Origin: Clostridium sporogenes
GTDB taxonomy: Bacteria > Bacillota > Clostridia > Clostridiales > Clostridiaceae
Assembly (NCBI RefSeq): GCF_001020205.1
Contig: NZ_CP011663.1
Location: 2,666,001 to 2,730,000 of the forward strand
Direction: 5' to 3'
DNA length: 64,000 nucleotides
Shown: positions 34,155 through 44,232 of the stretch, one piece after another
How the letters are laid out: the number at the start of each line of letters is the position of its first letter
Position numbering within the stretch: position 1 is the stretch's first letter
The notes under the pieces: model-generated
Told to the model about the DNA's origin: nothing
The model's database searches: none
What the model saw: only the letters and a program-made list of their open reading frames with translations
Translations under genes and position numbers: made by a program

Positions 34155-35213
34155 TTATCTCACCATCCTTTTTATAGTAGTTAGTAATGTAGGAATACTA
34201 CTACCAAAAGTAATTTTTAACTTTAACCCTTCCTTTCCATATTGCTCTTGTATCTCTGTAATTTGACTATCCATAGTAACTTTTAATTTTCTATCTTGTA
34301 TGGTAACTATATCTCCGAGATCATAATCTTTTTCATAATAAAAATTTCTATTTGGATTTACTCCTAATTCAAAAGTTTTTAGCTCTTTAAGTTCATGTAA
34401 TTTACTTTTACCTGTTTGATTTATTTCTTCTATATCATCAGAATTGCAATCTATAAAAGTTTCTATTCTTTCAAATCCTGTGGCTTCACCTATCTGTAAC
34501 ACAATTTTATCTTTATCTTCTCTAGTCCCTGTATAAGCTACATTAGAACTATTTATTATACTTTCTATATAATGTCTTGTAAAAATATTATTAAAATCGC
34601 TCCTGAAAATAACCGGAGGATTTATGTTTTGATTAACTGTTAAATTTCTCCCTTGTATTACATCAAATATAAAACTTTTGTTCTTATGATTCATACTAAT
34701 ATTCCATCCAAGTTTGCTATATTCACCTATAGTTTGTAGTTTAGAAGCTAAATTTTCATAGCTGCTACGCCATCTATCAGTAGAGCCCCTATTTTTATCA
34801 TCTGCAAGTATTAAATTATCAATTTTTCTTTTAGAATCTATTGGGTTAATACAATTTTTATTTATGAAATACTTCATTATGGTCTCTTGACTACCTTCAC
34901 AACTATCAAAATCCATATCTACTGGTGGAACTATTCGTCTTCTTTTAGCTAATCCTTGTAATGTTATTCCTTTTATTAGAAGTGTATCAGTATCTTCTAT
35001 TCCATTCTGATAATCAAATTCTCTATGAAGTATTATGCATACTTTGTTATAATCTTTTTCCAATAATATAAGATTATTTTTTATCAGCTTATCTACATGA
35101 GGTTTATTTGCACTAACCTTTAATTCAAATTCACCATAACTATAAAATCGCCTAGTAATGGTAAAACTCTCGTAAGAATCTATAATACCTAATAAATTTA
35201 TATCTTTATCCAA
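34155..35213 (-). CDS. Gp37-like siphovirus tail protein (tail-associated)
   Basis: 352 residues. ESFTITRRFYSYGEFELKVS, then NNLILLEKDYNKVCIILHRE and LIKGITLQGLAKRRRIVPP match the ReqiPepy6 Gp37-like family, tail tip proteins placed between Dit and the fibre. The late part FELGVNPNRNFYYEKDYDLGDIVTI resembles the gp27-like barrel of tail hubs. It likely forms the hub of the baseplate. Confidence 0.82.
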   Translation of the reverse strand: MDKDINLLGIIDSYESFTITRRFYSYGEFELKVSANKPHVDKLIKNNLILLEKDYNKVCIILHREFDYQNGIEDTDTLLIKGITLQGLAKRRRIVPPVDMDFDSCEGSQETIMKYFINKNCINPIDSKRKIDNLILADDKNRGSTDRWRSSYENLASKLQTIGEYSKLGWNISMNHKNKSFIFDVIQGRNLTVNQNINPPVIFRSDFNNIFTRHYIESIINSSNVAYTGTREDKDKIVLQIGEATGFERIETFIDCNSDDIEEINQTGKSKLHELKELKTFELGVNPNRNFYYEKDYDLGDIVTIQDRKLKVTMDSQITEIQEQYGKEGLKLKITFGSSIPTLLTTIKRMVR

Positions 35214-35234
35214 TATTCTAATAAATTTAATAAT

Positions 35235-36101
35235 CTACACCCCCAAATACAAAGGATTATGATAAACTACTAGTTCTAAGTTATCAATTCCCTTTTCAGC
35301 GTCATACCTAAAAATATTATCCCCTACTTGTAACTGTAGAAAATCGCTCTCTAAGTCAAGCCAGTTGAGCACATTTTCTCTAGTATTATTGCTTTTAAGT
35401 AATTCAATACGTGTATTATCAATCTCTGTGACAACTTCTAAAACATCTCCAGCACTTAATGTCTTATTTATCTTTATATATTCCCTAGTATTAATATTAA
35501 AAAAGCTAGGATTTACTACAGTAGCAAGTGCTTTAAATTGTATTCTCATACCACATTCAACATCACCAATATTTTTTATATTACAAATAAGATTACTAAC
35601 CCTGTGCCCCATCTCTATTCCTTCTGGTGGAATTTCTAAAGGGAATTCAAAATCACCCTGCCATAAGGCTATATCTGTCCTATGCTCACATAATTCTTTC
35701 CAATACGGATTAGGACAAAGCACCTGTACTAAAAATTCTTGTGTAACTCCCACAACATCCTTAAATGTTATATCTTGTACTCTTCCAAATATCTTTCTAG
35801 TTTTAGCATCATCTTTATAGGTTATAGAAAATTTATCTTTTGGATTAAAAAAAGAGCTTAAAAAAGCCCTTTTCCTATGCAAATCTTCTTTACTTTCTCC
35901 AAATATTCCACCTACTATAGGTAATAATTTTTCCTTTATTGTCACAGCATCTATACTTATTCCATCTTGGCCAGCTCCAGTAGAGCTATATATATTAGAA
36001 CTATTATTTGCAATATTTCCTATACTTCTAAATATAAAAGGTTTGGAGCTACTTAATATAAGCTCTTTGCCATTATCACTATTTAATTTTAATTTCTGCA
36101 T
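35235..36101 (-). CDS. Distal tail protein (Dit)
   Basis: 288 residues of the Sipho_tail family: SGGIFGESKEDLHRKRAFLS-like block (here VGGIFGESKEDLHRKRAFLS), FFNPKDKFSITYKDD, then VQVLCPNPYWKE. Dit forms the hexameric ring that joins tail tube and baseplate. It follows the tape measure gene by 15 bases. Confidence 0.9.
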   Translation of the reverse strand: MQKLKLNSDNGKELILSSSKPFIFRSIGNIANNSSNIYSSTGAGQDGISIDAVTIKEKLLPIVGGIFGESKEDLHRKRAFLSSFFNPKDKFSITYKDDAKTRKIFGRVQDITFKDVVGVTQEFLVQVLCPNPYWKELCEHRTDIALWQGDFEFPLEIPPEGIEMGHRVSNLICNIKNIGDVECGMRIQFKALATVVNPSFFNINTREYIKINKTLSAGDVLEVVTEIDNTRIELLKSNNTRENVLNWLDLESDFLQLQVGDNIFRYDAEKGIDNLELVVYHNPLYLGV

Positions 36102-36116
36102 GAGTGTAGCCCCTCC

Positions 36117-39100
36117 TTAAATAGTAAATGCTAATTTATTTATTGTGCTTTCTATATCTCTACTAGCACTAGAGCCTTGTACATTAACATTAAAATTATT
36201 GGTTTTATTAGCATTATTGGTTACATTATTATTAGTAATACTTCTGGCTGTACTTTGCGCTTGTAATGCATTATCTCTAGCGCTAGCTATTTCTTTATTT
36301 ATAGAAGAAATCATATCTTTTATTTCTCGTACTTTGGGTTTAAAACCTTCTACAAGCTGCTCTCCTAGTGTATTTCCTGCCATTAAGTATTCTTTACTAT
36401 AACTATGTAGTAAATCTATAATATCCTTTTGGCTTTTATCCATAATCATTTTTTCAGATTCAGCTTGTAAACTAGCTTCTTTAGTTTTTTCATCATAAAA
36501 TTTCTTTAACTCTGCTAATCTGTTTTCATTTAAAATCTTTTCAGCGTTAAAAATATCTGTTATATTTTGAACTTCATTTTTCTTTTTCTCTTCTAATGTA
36601 TCTTTTTGATTTTTTAATGCTTCTTTCTTATCCTCTAAAGCTTGTTTTTCTAATCTATCATTCCTATCACTTATAGCCTTTTCTAACTCTTTTTCTAATT
36701 GTTCTTTGTTAAATTCATCATGTTCATATTCAATAGCAAGTTTCAATTTATTTATTTTATCTAAATCTTCATTATCTTTCTCTTGTCTTTCCTTTTCTTT
36801 TTCAGCTTCATCTAAAGCTTTTAGTTCATCATCAATGGCTTTTATTTTAGCATCATAAACAGAATTTATCCTATTTATACTTTCATCTTTCCATTTTTCT
36901 AAATTTTTAATTTCAGTATTTATAGATTCTTCCTGTAATTTTAATTCATCTGTGTATCGTTCCTTTAAGGCATCCATAATAGTTTTTTGAAATTTATTTA
37001 TATCATCAGCTATTTTTTTACTAGCTTCACTGACTGCATTAGCCATATTTTCTAATTCTACTCTAGCTTTTTCAAACTCTTCCCGAGCTTTTATTGTTTC
37101 ATCCGCAGTTACTCCAAAAATATATGCAAGATCTTCATATCTTTTTCTTAAATCTTCTACTTTTTTAGATTGCACAACTACAATAGCCTCTTGATTTTCT
37201 AGATCTTGTATTAAGTCACCTGTTTTTATACTTAGAGTTTTAATTGCAGTATCATAAGTAATCATTAAATCTTTAAATACGTTCTCTTGAACCTTTAATG
37301 ACTTTTTAACATCTTTTTCTCTTTTATCTAATAAATTCAAACCATCTTTGTAGTATTCTTCTAAAGCCCTCTTTGATCTTTCTAAACTACTTATTTGAGC
37401 ATTTTGATTAGCTTTAGTTGTATTTAACACTTGCTTTTGATATTGTCTTAAACTAGCTATTTGATTAGCATAATTAGTTTTAGCCTTCTTATCTTTAGTA
37501 TTCCTTTGTAATTTCTGATAATATGCTATCTGTGAATCTATTCGTGACTTTTCTGTTTGCAACTCTATAGAATTTTCATTCTTAAGAATCCTTAATCTAT
37601 TTTCTACACTTTTAACCCTATTCTCATAGTCTTCCTTTAAATATTCTTTTGACTTTTCAACCTCTTCTTTATTAAGTTTATTTATAAATTCTAAATACTT
37701 CTGATACTCTGCTTTATTATTAGCACCCCAATTTAATTGCCTTGCTAATCTATCTTTCATTTCTCTATCATTAGTATTAGTTTTCACTTTTACATCTGAT
37801 AGTTTACCTTCTGTTATGTCTTTAATAGTTTGAGCTGCTAATGTAGCTGCCTTTTCTACTTTGTCTAAATCTTCTAATATACCTAAGGCCAATCCTTGGC
37901 TAGTGTATTTACCTAACTCCATCATAACTCTAGAAGGTGAATGAATATCTAAAGCTGTTTTAACTCTTTCTTCTGCTGCTCTTGCAGCCTCACTAGCAGC
38001 CTCTTTTACATCATTTATTTTATTTCTAATTCCGTTTTTTAGTCCTTCCATTATGTCATGGCCAATATTTTTCATCTTTCCTGGAATATCTGTAAAAGCA
38101 TTTTTAATACTTTCTCCAATATCTGTAGCACTTTGTTTCACACTTGCCATTTTTTCATTTATTCCTTGTCTCATACTTTCAAACATAGTATGAGCCTTTT
38201 CTCTAAGCCTACTTGGAAGAGTATTAAACCACTCTACTATTTCATCCCATTTGGTAGATACAGTGCTTTTTATTTCTGCACATTTATCACCCACCTCTTT
38301 TTTCTTTTGTTCAAAAGCAGTAACTACAGCATTTTTCATTTCTTGTGCTTTTGTGGAAACTGTTTCCTTTGTCTTTTCCCATGTGCTCTTTATATGTCCA
38401 TCTGAAGTATCAACATCTTTTATAACAGTCGAATTCATTTCTTTTACTTTAGTAACTACACCTTGCTTTAATTCACCTGCTTTTTTTACGCTCCCGTCTC
38501 TTTGTTTTTCTGCTTCTTTAATCATTCTGTCTGCTTGTTCAGCTGTTATAGTACCAGTTACATCTCTCATATTTTCAATGTTGTTTTTGGTCTCTACGAA
38601 TTGTTTGTTTGCTTCATCAACCGATTTAACCCTTTGCTTCTCTGCGTTTTTTATTACATCACTAGCCTGTTCGGCACTCATTCGACCGTTGTAGCTTTTA
38701 ATTCTCTCAATTATTACCTTGGATTCTTTTTCACTTTCAGATAAAGATTTAATGGCATTATTTTTCATAAGTTCTTGATATCTATTAATTTGTTGTACTT
38801 CATCTGCTGTTAAAGATTTCTTTTCATTACTAGCTTTTTGTAATATATCCTGTATTTTTTTACTATACTCATTTACGCTAGCTTTTTTTTGATCATTATA
38901 TTTTTTTTCTTTCTGAAGAATTGCTTGTTTCTCTTTATCACTTAAAGCATTTGTAGTGGTAAAGAATTTTTGTAACTTTGTTGTTCTATCTTTGTATTGT
39001 TTATCAAATCCAGTATTAATTTGAGTTGCCATTTGTTTATATTTAGATATTAAATTATTTTTTTGTTGTTCTGTAATAGCCGTTGATTGTTCTAATGTAG

Positions 39101-41504
39101 TTTTGAATTTTTTAATAGTATCTTGCTTTTGCTTATCTGTTAAATTCTTGCACCCATTAACCATCTGAGTATATTTATTTAAAATATTATTTTTATTTTG
39201 CTCAGTTAAAGTACCTGTATTATTAGCTAGATTTTTAAAATCTAATATCATTTTATCTTTTGCTTCTTTACTATAATTACTAGATTTTTTACTCATTTCA
39301 TTAAAGTTATTTATTACATTTTTCTTTGCATCATCTGTAAATTTTAAACTGTTAGAATTTACATTCATGAGTGATTTACTAGCTTCTTTATCTAACTCCA
39401 TATAAGAACCTACAGCTTTTTTAGTTCCCTCTGAAATTTTAGTTGTGGTTTGTCCATACACAGTTACCATTTGCCCATTTGCAGCTTTAACCCTTTGTGC
39501 TGTTTTTTCAGTTTTATCTGCAAATAAATCTACTGATTTAACACAATCTGAACTAAAGTAATCATAAACTTTCTTACCTGCATAGATAAGACCACCGATT
39601 GCTGCTGCAATTAATATGATTTTAAGATTTAAAAGTGCAAACACTTTAGCTAATGCACCTATCGCTGGGGTTGCTGCTTCTGCGCCTGTTCTTGCAACCG
39701 CTATCGCTCCACTAACCGTACTAAATGCCTTGCAAATATTGCCGATACCTTTAGCTAACTTTCCTCCTATTAATAATAGAAATCCTATAGCTGCTACCAT
39801 ACCAGCTATTTTAACTATAGTTTGCTGTTGTGCTGGTGTTAAATTATTTAGTTTATCAGTCCACTCTTGTAATTTTTTAGTTATAGCTGCAATTTTAGGT
39901 TTTAATATGTCATATATTTTAATTCCTAGCTCTTCTAAAGCACTCTTAAGTTGTGTAATAGAACCTTTATTATTGTCTTGCATAGTAATAGCCATATCAT
40001 TTAGGGCACCATTGCTATCTTGTATCTTTCCTCTTAAGTCTCCATATTCTTCTCCAACACCAGATAATAAAGCTTGTAAGGTTGTAATTTGTGTTTTACC
40101 ACCAATCATAGCCAAATACATATTTCTTTGTTCTTCTGTCATATTCTTGGTTTTTTCTTTAAGCTCCAATAGTACATTTGTTACACCTTTAAATTTACCA
40201 TTACTATCAAAGGCGCTTAAACCAAGCTTTTCCATAGCTTCACCAGCTTGACCAGCACCAGAAGTAAGATTTATTAATATAGAGTTGAAACTGTTACCTG
40301 CTTCACTCCCTTTTATACCTCTATTAGCTAGAGTACCAAGCAATGTATTTGCTTCATCAAGTGGTACATTTAGATTTTTTACTGTACCACCACAAACAAT
40401 TAATCCTTCCATAAGTGCATCTATATTTGTATTACTACTTGCTGCAGTTTTAGCAACCTGATCTAAATATACAGGTAAATCTTTTGTACTTTTTCCCAAA
40501 GAACTTAAAGAATCTGTTACCAAGTCGGATGTACGAGCTAGATCTAAGTTCCCAGCTTCAGACAATCTTAATACTGGCATTAATGCTTCCATCATCTGTT
40601 TATTGTCATATCCTGCAAGTGCCATATATCCTAATGCATCAGCAGCATCTTTAGCACTTTTACTTGTACTTGCACCAGCATTTCTTGCTGCTGTTTCTAA
40701 TTGTTTTAAGTCTTTTCCTGTATTTCCACTTAAAGCAGATACATTAGACATACTAGCTTCAAAATCCATTCCAATTTTAGAAGCTAGTACTCCTATTCCT
40801 GCTATTGGAGCACTTATCTTTGCACTCATGTCCTTGCCTACAGATTCCATTTTCTTTCCTACAGATTCAAACTTTTTACCTATTCCATTTAACTTGGTAG
40901 ATAATTTTTCAAACTTAGATACTTGTTTCTCTACTTCTTTATTAGCACCTGATAATTTATTTTTAAGCTCTTCAATTTTCTCACCAGTAGCACCATATTC
41001 ACTCTTTAGTTCCTTCAATTTAGCCTCAGCACTATTGGCTTTTACTGTCCAGTTATCAATAGCTTTTACGTTATTTCTTAACTTCTCCTCATTTTTAGAG
41101 TATTTATCACTTAATTGCTCATAAGATTTTTTTAATTCCTTAGTTTTATCATCATTTTCACCTAATACTTTTTTGCTTTGTTCATAAGCATTTTTAGCAG
41201 CTTCTACTTTTTCTTTTAACTTTACCTGTGCCTCAGAGTTTTTACTAAGGGTTTCCTTAGATTTTTTTAATCTATCTTTATACTGCTCTACTATCTTAGA
41301 TTGCACATCTATAGACCTACCAAGCATTTCTTGTTTAGATTTAAGCCCATCTAGACCCTTTCCATGATCTTTAAGTCCAGATGTTGCATTTTTAAATTCA
41401 CTTTGGATTACCCTCATGGAACGATTCAAATTTTGTATTCCTTGTTGAAAATTAGAATTATCCATAGCTACTTTAACAACCAAACTTCCTACATCTTCAG
41501 CCAT
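36117..41504 (-). CDS. Tail tape measure protein
   Basis: At 1795 residues this is the longest protein of the window. The N-terminus (VKVAMDNSNFQQGIQNLNRS) and coiled coil are followed by the TP901-type domain (SNVSALSGNTGKDLKQLETA, GYDNKQMMEALMPVLRLSEA, IKGSEAGNSFNSILINLTSG). Two hydrophobic segments lie at about 565-585 and 620-650. The middle contains repeated short helical units (NNILNKYTQMVNGC..., NNLISKYKQMATQ). Long coiled coils reach the C-terminus. The protein sets tail length; by the usual 0.15 nm per residue the tail would be about 270 nm. Confidence 0.95.
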   Translation of the reverse strand: MAEDVGSLVVKVAMDNSNFQQGIQNLNRSMRVIQSEFKNATSGLKDHGKGLDGLKSKQEMLGRSIDVQSKIVEQYKDRLKKSKETLSKNSEAQVKLKEKVEAAKNAYEQSKKVLGENDDKTKELKKSYEQLSDKYSKNEEKLRNNVKAIDNWTVKANSAEAKLKELKSEYGATGEKIEELKNKLSGANKEVEKQVSKFEKLSTKLNGIGKKFESVGKKMESVGKDMSAKISAPIAGIGVLASKIGMDFEASMSNVSALSGNTGKDLKQLETAARNAGASTSKSAKDAADALGYMALAGYDNKQMMEALMPVLRLSEAGNLDLARTSDLVTDSLSSLGKSTKDLPVYLDQVAKTAASSNTNIDALMEGLIVCGGTVKNLNVPLDEANTLLGTLANRGIKGSEAGNSFNSILINLTSGAGQAGEAMEKLGLSAFDSNGKFKGVTNVLLELKEKTKNMTEEQRNMYLAMIGGKTQITTLQALLSGVGEEYGDLRGKIQDSNGALNDMAITMQDNNKGSITQLKSALEELGIKIYDILKPKIAAITKKLQEWTDKLNNLTPAQQQTIVKIAGMVAAIGFLLLIGGKLAKGIGNICKAFSTVSGAIAVARTGAEAATPAIGALAKVFALLNLKIILIAAAIGGLIYAGKKVYDYFSSDCVKSVDLFADKTEKTAQRVKAANGQMVTVYGQTTTKISEGTKKAVGSYMELDKEASKSLMNVNSNSLKFTDDAKKNVINNFNEMSKKSSNYSKEAKDKMILDFKNLANNTGTLTEQNKNNILNKYTQMVNGCKNLTDKQKQDTIKKFKTTLEQSTAITEQQKNNLISKYKQMATQINTGFDKQYKDRTTKLQKFFTTTNALSDKEKQAILQKEKKYNDQKKASVNEYSKKIQDILQKASNEKKSLTADEVQQINRYQELMKNNAIKSLSESEKESKVIIERIKSYNGRMSAEQASDVIKNAEKQRVKSVDEANKQFVETKNNIENMRDVTGTITAEQADRMIKEAEKQRDGSVKKAGELKQGVVTKVKEMNSTVIKDVDTSDGHIKSTWEKTKETVSTKAQEMKNAVVTAFEQKKKEVGDKCAEIKSTVSTKWDEIVEWFNTLPSRLREKAHTMFESMRQGINEKMASVKQSATDIGESIKNAFTDIPGKMKNIGHDIMEGLKNGIRNKINDVKEAASEAARAAEERVKTALDIHSPSRVMMELGKYTSQGLALGILEDLDKVEKAATLAAQTIKDITEGKLSDVKVKTNTNDREMKDRLARQLNWGANNKAEYQKYLEFINKLNKEEVEKSKEYLKEDYENRVKSVENRLRILKNENSIELQTEKSRIDSQIAYYQKLQRNTKDKKAKTNYANQIASLRQYQKQVLNTTKANQNAQISSLERSKRALEEYYKDGLNLLDKREKDVKKSLKVQENVFKDLMITYDTAIKTLSIKTGDLIQDLENQEAIVVVQSKKVEDLRKRYEDLAYIFGVTADETIKAREEFEKARVELENMANAVSEASKKIADDINKFQKTIMDALKERYTDELKLQEESINTEIKNLEKWKDESINRINSVYDAKIKAIDDELKALDEAEKEKERQEKDNEDLDKINKLKLAIEYEHDEFNKEQLEKELEKAISDRNDRLEKQALEDKKEALKNQKDTLEEKKKNEVQNITDIFNAEKILNENRLAELKKFYDEKTKEASLQAESEKMIMDKSQKDIIDLLHSYSKEYLMAGNTLGEQLVEGFKPKVREIKDMISSINKEIASARDNALQAQSTARSITNNNVTNNANKTNNFNVNVQGSSASRDIESTINKLAFTI

Positions 41505-41531
41505 TCATCTACCTCCTTCCCTGCAAAATAA

Positions 41532-41558
41532 AAAGACCAGGAATAATTCCTAGTCTTT
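41532..41558 (-). terminator. Terminator/attenuator between GT and tape measure genes
   Basis: AAAGAC and GTCTTT with inner AGGAAT/ATTCCT form a hairpin followed by TTTTTATTTT on the minus strand. As it lies inside the late operon, it probably lowers, not stops, transcription of the tape measure gene. Confidence 0.65.
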
Positions 41559-42047
41559 AATCATCTTCAGGAAGACCCTTTAATGTATTACCTTCCTGTT
41601 TATCTTTTTCTATTTTAATTTTATAAGCTAATATATCAAAGTAATAAAATATATCCATATTATCTATATCAGTCATAGTCCATCCTTTATCTATAAGATC
41701 ACTATACAGATTTAGCATAAATTCTTCTGGGGTAAGAGTGCCTTCACCTTCCTCTTCCCCAGTACTTAGTTTTTTACTTTTTCTTCCAAACCTCCTATCA
41801 CTTCATTTAAATCTTCAAATGCTTTATTAAAGAACTTATCAGATGGGAATCCATCATATAATTCATCCATTGTAAATTGCTTTCCATAAACATCTACTAA
41901 ATATGTAGCAATTTCATCCATGATAGATTCATCAATTCCACCTTGAAATTTTTTGCTTAACCCTAATGACCTTTTTAACATTCTAGCACCTATAAATGGT
42001 GCTACAAAAGTTTTATCTTTATTATCTGTTTTTAATGTTATTTCCAT
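41557..42047 (-). CDS. Tail assembly chaperone GT, made by -1 frameshift
   Basis: The G protein (41766-42047, 93 aa, MEITLKTDNKDKTFVAPFIG...) ends at TAA. Just before the stop is the heptamer A AAA AAC (41769-41775), a classical -1 slip site. In the -1 frame the next 70 codons are open and read LSTGEEEGEGTLTPEEFMLN, then DIDNMDIFYYFDILAYKIK, to a TAA at 41557. G and GT chaperones made by -1 slipping are universal in lambda-like and many Firmicute siphoviruses, where GT brings tape measure and tail protein together. The T part has no start codon of its own. Confidence 0.88.
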
Positions 42048-42078
42048 ATATTAATCCTCCTAAAAATTATTTAATAAA

Positions 42079-42660
42079 TTATTCTTGTACTATATCTTTT
42101 TTTGGTGGCTCTGGTACTTTGGTAAACCAAGCCTTTTCTAATTCCTTATCCCTATCTGGTTCTGCCCCATCTAAGGTTACCTCTGGTAATCCATCTTTTA
42201 ATCTTCTATAAAATGTTCCCTTTAATTGGACTCCTTTAGAATCTGGCTTCTTGCCCTTTGTTTTATTATCGTCAGAAGGTAGGGCAAAAGTCCCTACATA
42301 CAAGCATCTTTTCTTGTATGTATTATCATCTCGCAAAATTTCATCTAAATAAGCAACTTCTTTTGCTATATTAGTCGCAGGTGGTACATATACACCTTTT
42401 ATTATTTCTCCTCCAAACAAAGTGCATCTAACTTTATCAGTTAACGTATCCAATGTTATTGTTATATCGTAAGCAGGATCTCCATATATAACTTTTTCTG
42501 TAGTATCATCACTTTCCCACTCTACTTTATCTTGTTTTCTATCTACCTTACATTCTAATCCTCTTCCTAGTCTAACAGGTTCACCAGTTGTATAAGTATC
42601 TTCTGTATTGGCTGTTACTGGTGCTACAGTTGGCTTTCTGAATCCTATCTCTCTTGCCAT
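42079..42660 (-). CDS. Major tail protein
   Basis: A 193-residue protein located between tail completion and chaperone genes, the usual place of the tail tube protein. REIGFRKPTVAPVTAN, then KVIYGDPAYDITITLDTLTD and ATNIAKEVAYLDEI with KGVQLKGTFYRRLKDGLPEV fit phi13-type major tail proteins. It polymerises into the tail tube. Confidence 0.85.
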   Translation of the reverse strand: MAREIGFRKPTVAPVTANTEDTYTTGEPVRLGRGLECKVDRKQDKVEWESDDTTEKVIYGDPAYDITITLDTLTDKVRCTLFGGEIIKGVYVPPATNIAKEVAYLDEILRDDNTYKKRCLYVGTFALPSDDNKTKGKKPDSKGVQLKGTFYRRLKDGLPEVTLDGAEPDRDKELEKAWFTKVPEPPKKDIVQE

Positions 42661-42662
42661 AA

Positions 42663-43007
42663 TTATTCATCCTCCTCATTTTTAACATTAAAAAAGAACC
42701 TCAATACTTTATGATAAATTTTAGTATCGGGTTCGTATGGTGCGTCATGGATTGTTCTTTTTATAAATCCACTAGCATTTAATAATTTTGCTGTGTCTAT
42801 TTTTAATTTTTCTATATTCCCTTTGCTCCATATGTCTACTTGCATATAGAACCCTGTGACAATTTCTATATCATCCCCATAAATTTCTCCCTGCTCGTTA
42901 TAACAGAAGAAAGTTATATATGTCTCTTCTTTCCCCTCATACGTCTGGAATCTAGTTGGAACACCTAGAGGTTTTAGAGTATCTATTATTAATTTATTTA
43001 TGCTCAC
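42663..43007 (-). CDS. Tail completion / head-tail joining protein
   Basis: 114 residues, MSINKLIIDTLKPLGVPTRF, then TYITFFCYNEQGEIYGDD and a VDIWSK strand, the pattern of DUF3168-like tail terminator proteins that cap the tail before it joins the head. It overlaps the HK97-gp10 gene by four bases. Confidence 0.75.
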   Translation of the reverse strand: MSINKLIIDTLKPLGVPTRFQTYEGKEETYITFFCYNEQGEIYGDDIEIVTGFYMQVDIWSKGNIEKLKIDTAKLLNASGFIKRTIHDAPYEPDTKIYHKVLRFFFNVKNEEDE

Positions 43008-43387
43008 AGTCCTAATCCCTTTCTTAATTCATCTTTTATAATTTCTTTTGCTTCTTCTTTTTTACTCTCGTACGCAGGCCCCATAAATGGTTGTGCTTTC
43101 ATTTTGCTTGTACCAAACTCTAAGAATTTTCCATAGAATATCTTAGAGTTATCTCCCTTCTGTATTCCAGCTAAAACAAATTTATTTCCACCTTTTTTAC
43201 GAACACCACTTACCTTTAATCCTTTTTTCAGTTTTTCAGTTTTAACAGGTACATTATTTTTAGCTTCTTCCACAATTAATTCTCCAGCTTTTTTTAGTGC
43301 AGCATTTTCTACCCTTACTCCTGCCTTACCCATATCTTGTACTTTTCTTATTAATTCATCTAAACCATCTAATTCCATACTAGCCAC
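43004..43387 (-). CDS. HK97-gp10 family head-tail joining protein
   Basis: 127 residues; LDELIRKVQDMGKAGVRVEN, then AGELIVEEAKNNVPVKT, KLKKGLKV and FLEFGTSKMKAQPFMGPAYE are the family signature. It acts at the connector or tail end. It overlaps both neighbours, typical of this module. Confidence 0.9.
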   Translation of the reverse strand: MASMELDGLDELIRKVQDMGKAGVRVENAALKKAGELIVEEAKNNVPVKTEKLKKGLKVSGVRKKGGNKFVLAGIQKGDNSKIFYGKFLEFGTSKMKAQPFMGPAYESKKEEAKEIIKDELRKGLGL

Positions 43388-43715
43388 TTTGTTTCACTTC
43401 CTTTGCATGTATTTCATATTCTACATGCTTTTCATTCAAATCATTTATAGAAGTAATATTATAAAGCTTATCATTGTATTTTATTTGCATAGAAGTATCA
43501 AGCCCTTTAAAGTATCTACAATTAAATATCTTATCTTGCTCACTTTGTACTGCTGCGGCATTATAAAATTCTCTACCTCTTAACCCTCTTACACTTGCAT
43601 AACTCTCTTTAATTGTTTTTTCTCCTGGTAATGGATAGCCATCTTCATCAGTTCCGTTTTGTTCAACTATAAATTTAATTCTTTTATTAAGTTTGCCCGG
43701 GTCCATCTGCTTCAC
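43380..43715 (-). CDS. Phage head closure protein
   Basis: 111 residues: MDPGKLNKRIKFIVEQNGTD, then SYASVRGLRGREFYNAAAVQ and YNITSINDLNEKHVEYEIH are the head closure (SPP1 gp16 / Phage_H_T_join) pattern. It seals the connector after DNA packaging. Confidence 0.9.
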   Translation of the reverse strand: MKQMDPGKLNKRIKFIVEQNGTDEDGYPLPGEKTIKESYASVRGLRGREFYNAAAVQSEQDKIFNCRYFKGLDTSMQIKYNDKLYNITSINDLNEKHVEYEIHAKEVKQSG

Positions 43716-44016
43716 CTCTTTTGATTTTTAAATATTCAGCCTCTAGTTGTAGCAGAATTGAATCCATACCAAAGCTTAATTTATGAAAGTTAGGGCCTGT
43801 AGTTTCAATTACCCTATTCTCATTCCAATGGCTTACTAAAATTTTAATACATAATTTATATAACTCTAATATTTCATTGTCTTTTATCATATCCTCTGTT
43901 AAGCCTGTAGCACCCTTAATATATGCCTTTGCTGCAAGTAAAAGGGAAGGAATTGTTATTTTTCCTCCCTCATCTTCTTCTAGTCTTATATATTCTTTTA
44001 ATTCATCTAATTGCAT
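43687..44016 (-). CDS. Head-tail connector (DNA packaging, gp6-like)
   Basis: 109 residues: DELKEYIRLEEDEGGKITIP, then SLLLAAKAYIKGATGL, KLCIKILVSHWNENR and FGMDSILLQLE match Phage_connect_1. An AGGAGGTG site precedes the ATG. The protein forms the ring between portal and head closure. Confidence 0.9.
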   Translation of the reverse strand: MQLDELKEYIRLEEDEGGKITIPSLLLAAKAYIKGATGLTEDMIKDNEILELYKLCIKILVSHWNENRVIETTGPNFHKLSFGMDSILLQLEAEYLKIKRGEADGPGQT

Positions 44017-44030
44017 AAAAATAACACCTC

Positions 44031-44232
44031 CTAAGGTGCTAATATTGCTGTTATTAAGTCAGCTTTATTCATACTAGAATATCCAACTATATTTTTATCT
44101 TTAGCTATGGTCTTTAATTGTTCAACTGTCATAACTTCTAATTCTTCTTTTTCATATGTTATGGGTTCTGATACAATTGTTTTAGGTTCTGCATTTTCTC
44201 CCCCTTCTGGTTGTTTAGGGGGTTCACTAGGG
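44031..44232 (-). CDS. Capsid C-terminal extension in +1 frame with SAP-like (Rho_N) domain
   Basis: Right at the capsid stop (CCC TAG, 44227-44232) the +1 frame opens for 65 codons: SEPPKQPEGGENAEPKTIVS, then ELEVMTVEQLKTIAKDKN and GYSSMNKADLITAIL, a Rho_N/SAP-like helical domain. In this frame there is no ATG, GTG or TTG with a ribosome site; upstream it is closed by TAA three codons before the CCC. So it can only be made by a +1 slip from CCC to CCT at the slow TAG, or it is a gene broken from its start. Confidence 0.65.

Noticed and set aside
36145..41124. Several plus-strand reading frames inside the tape measure gene
   Set aside because: They mirror the codons of the coiled-coil gene, lack ribosome sites and show no family resemblance.
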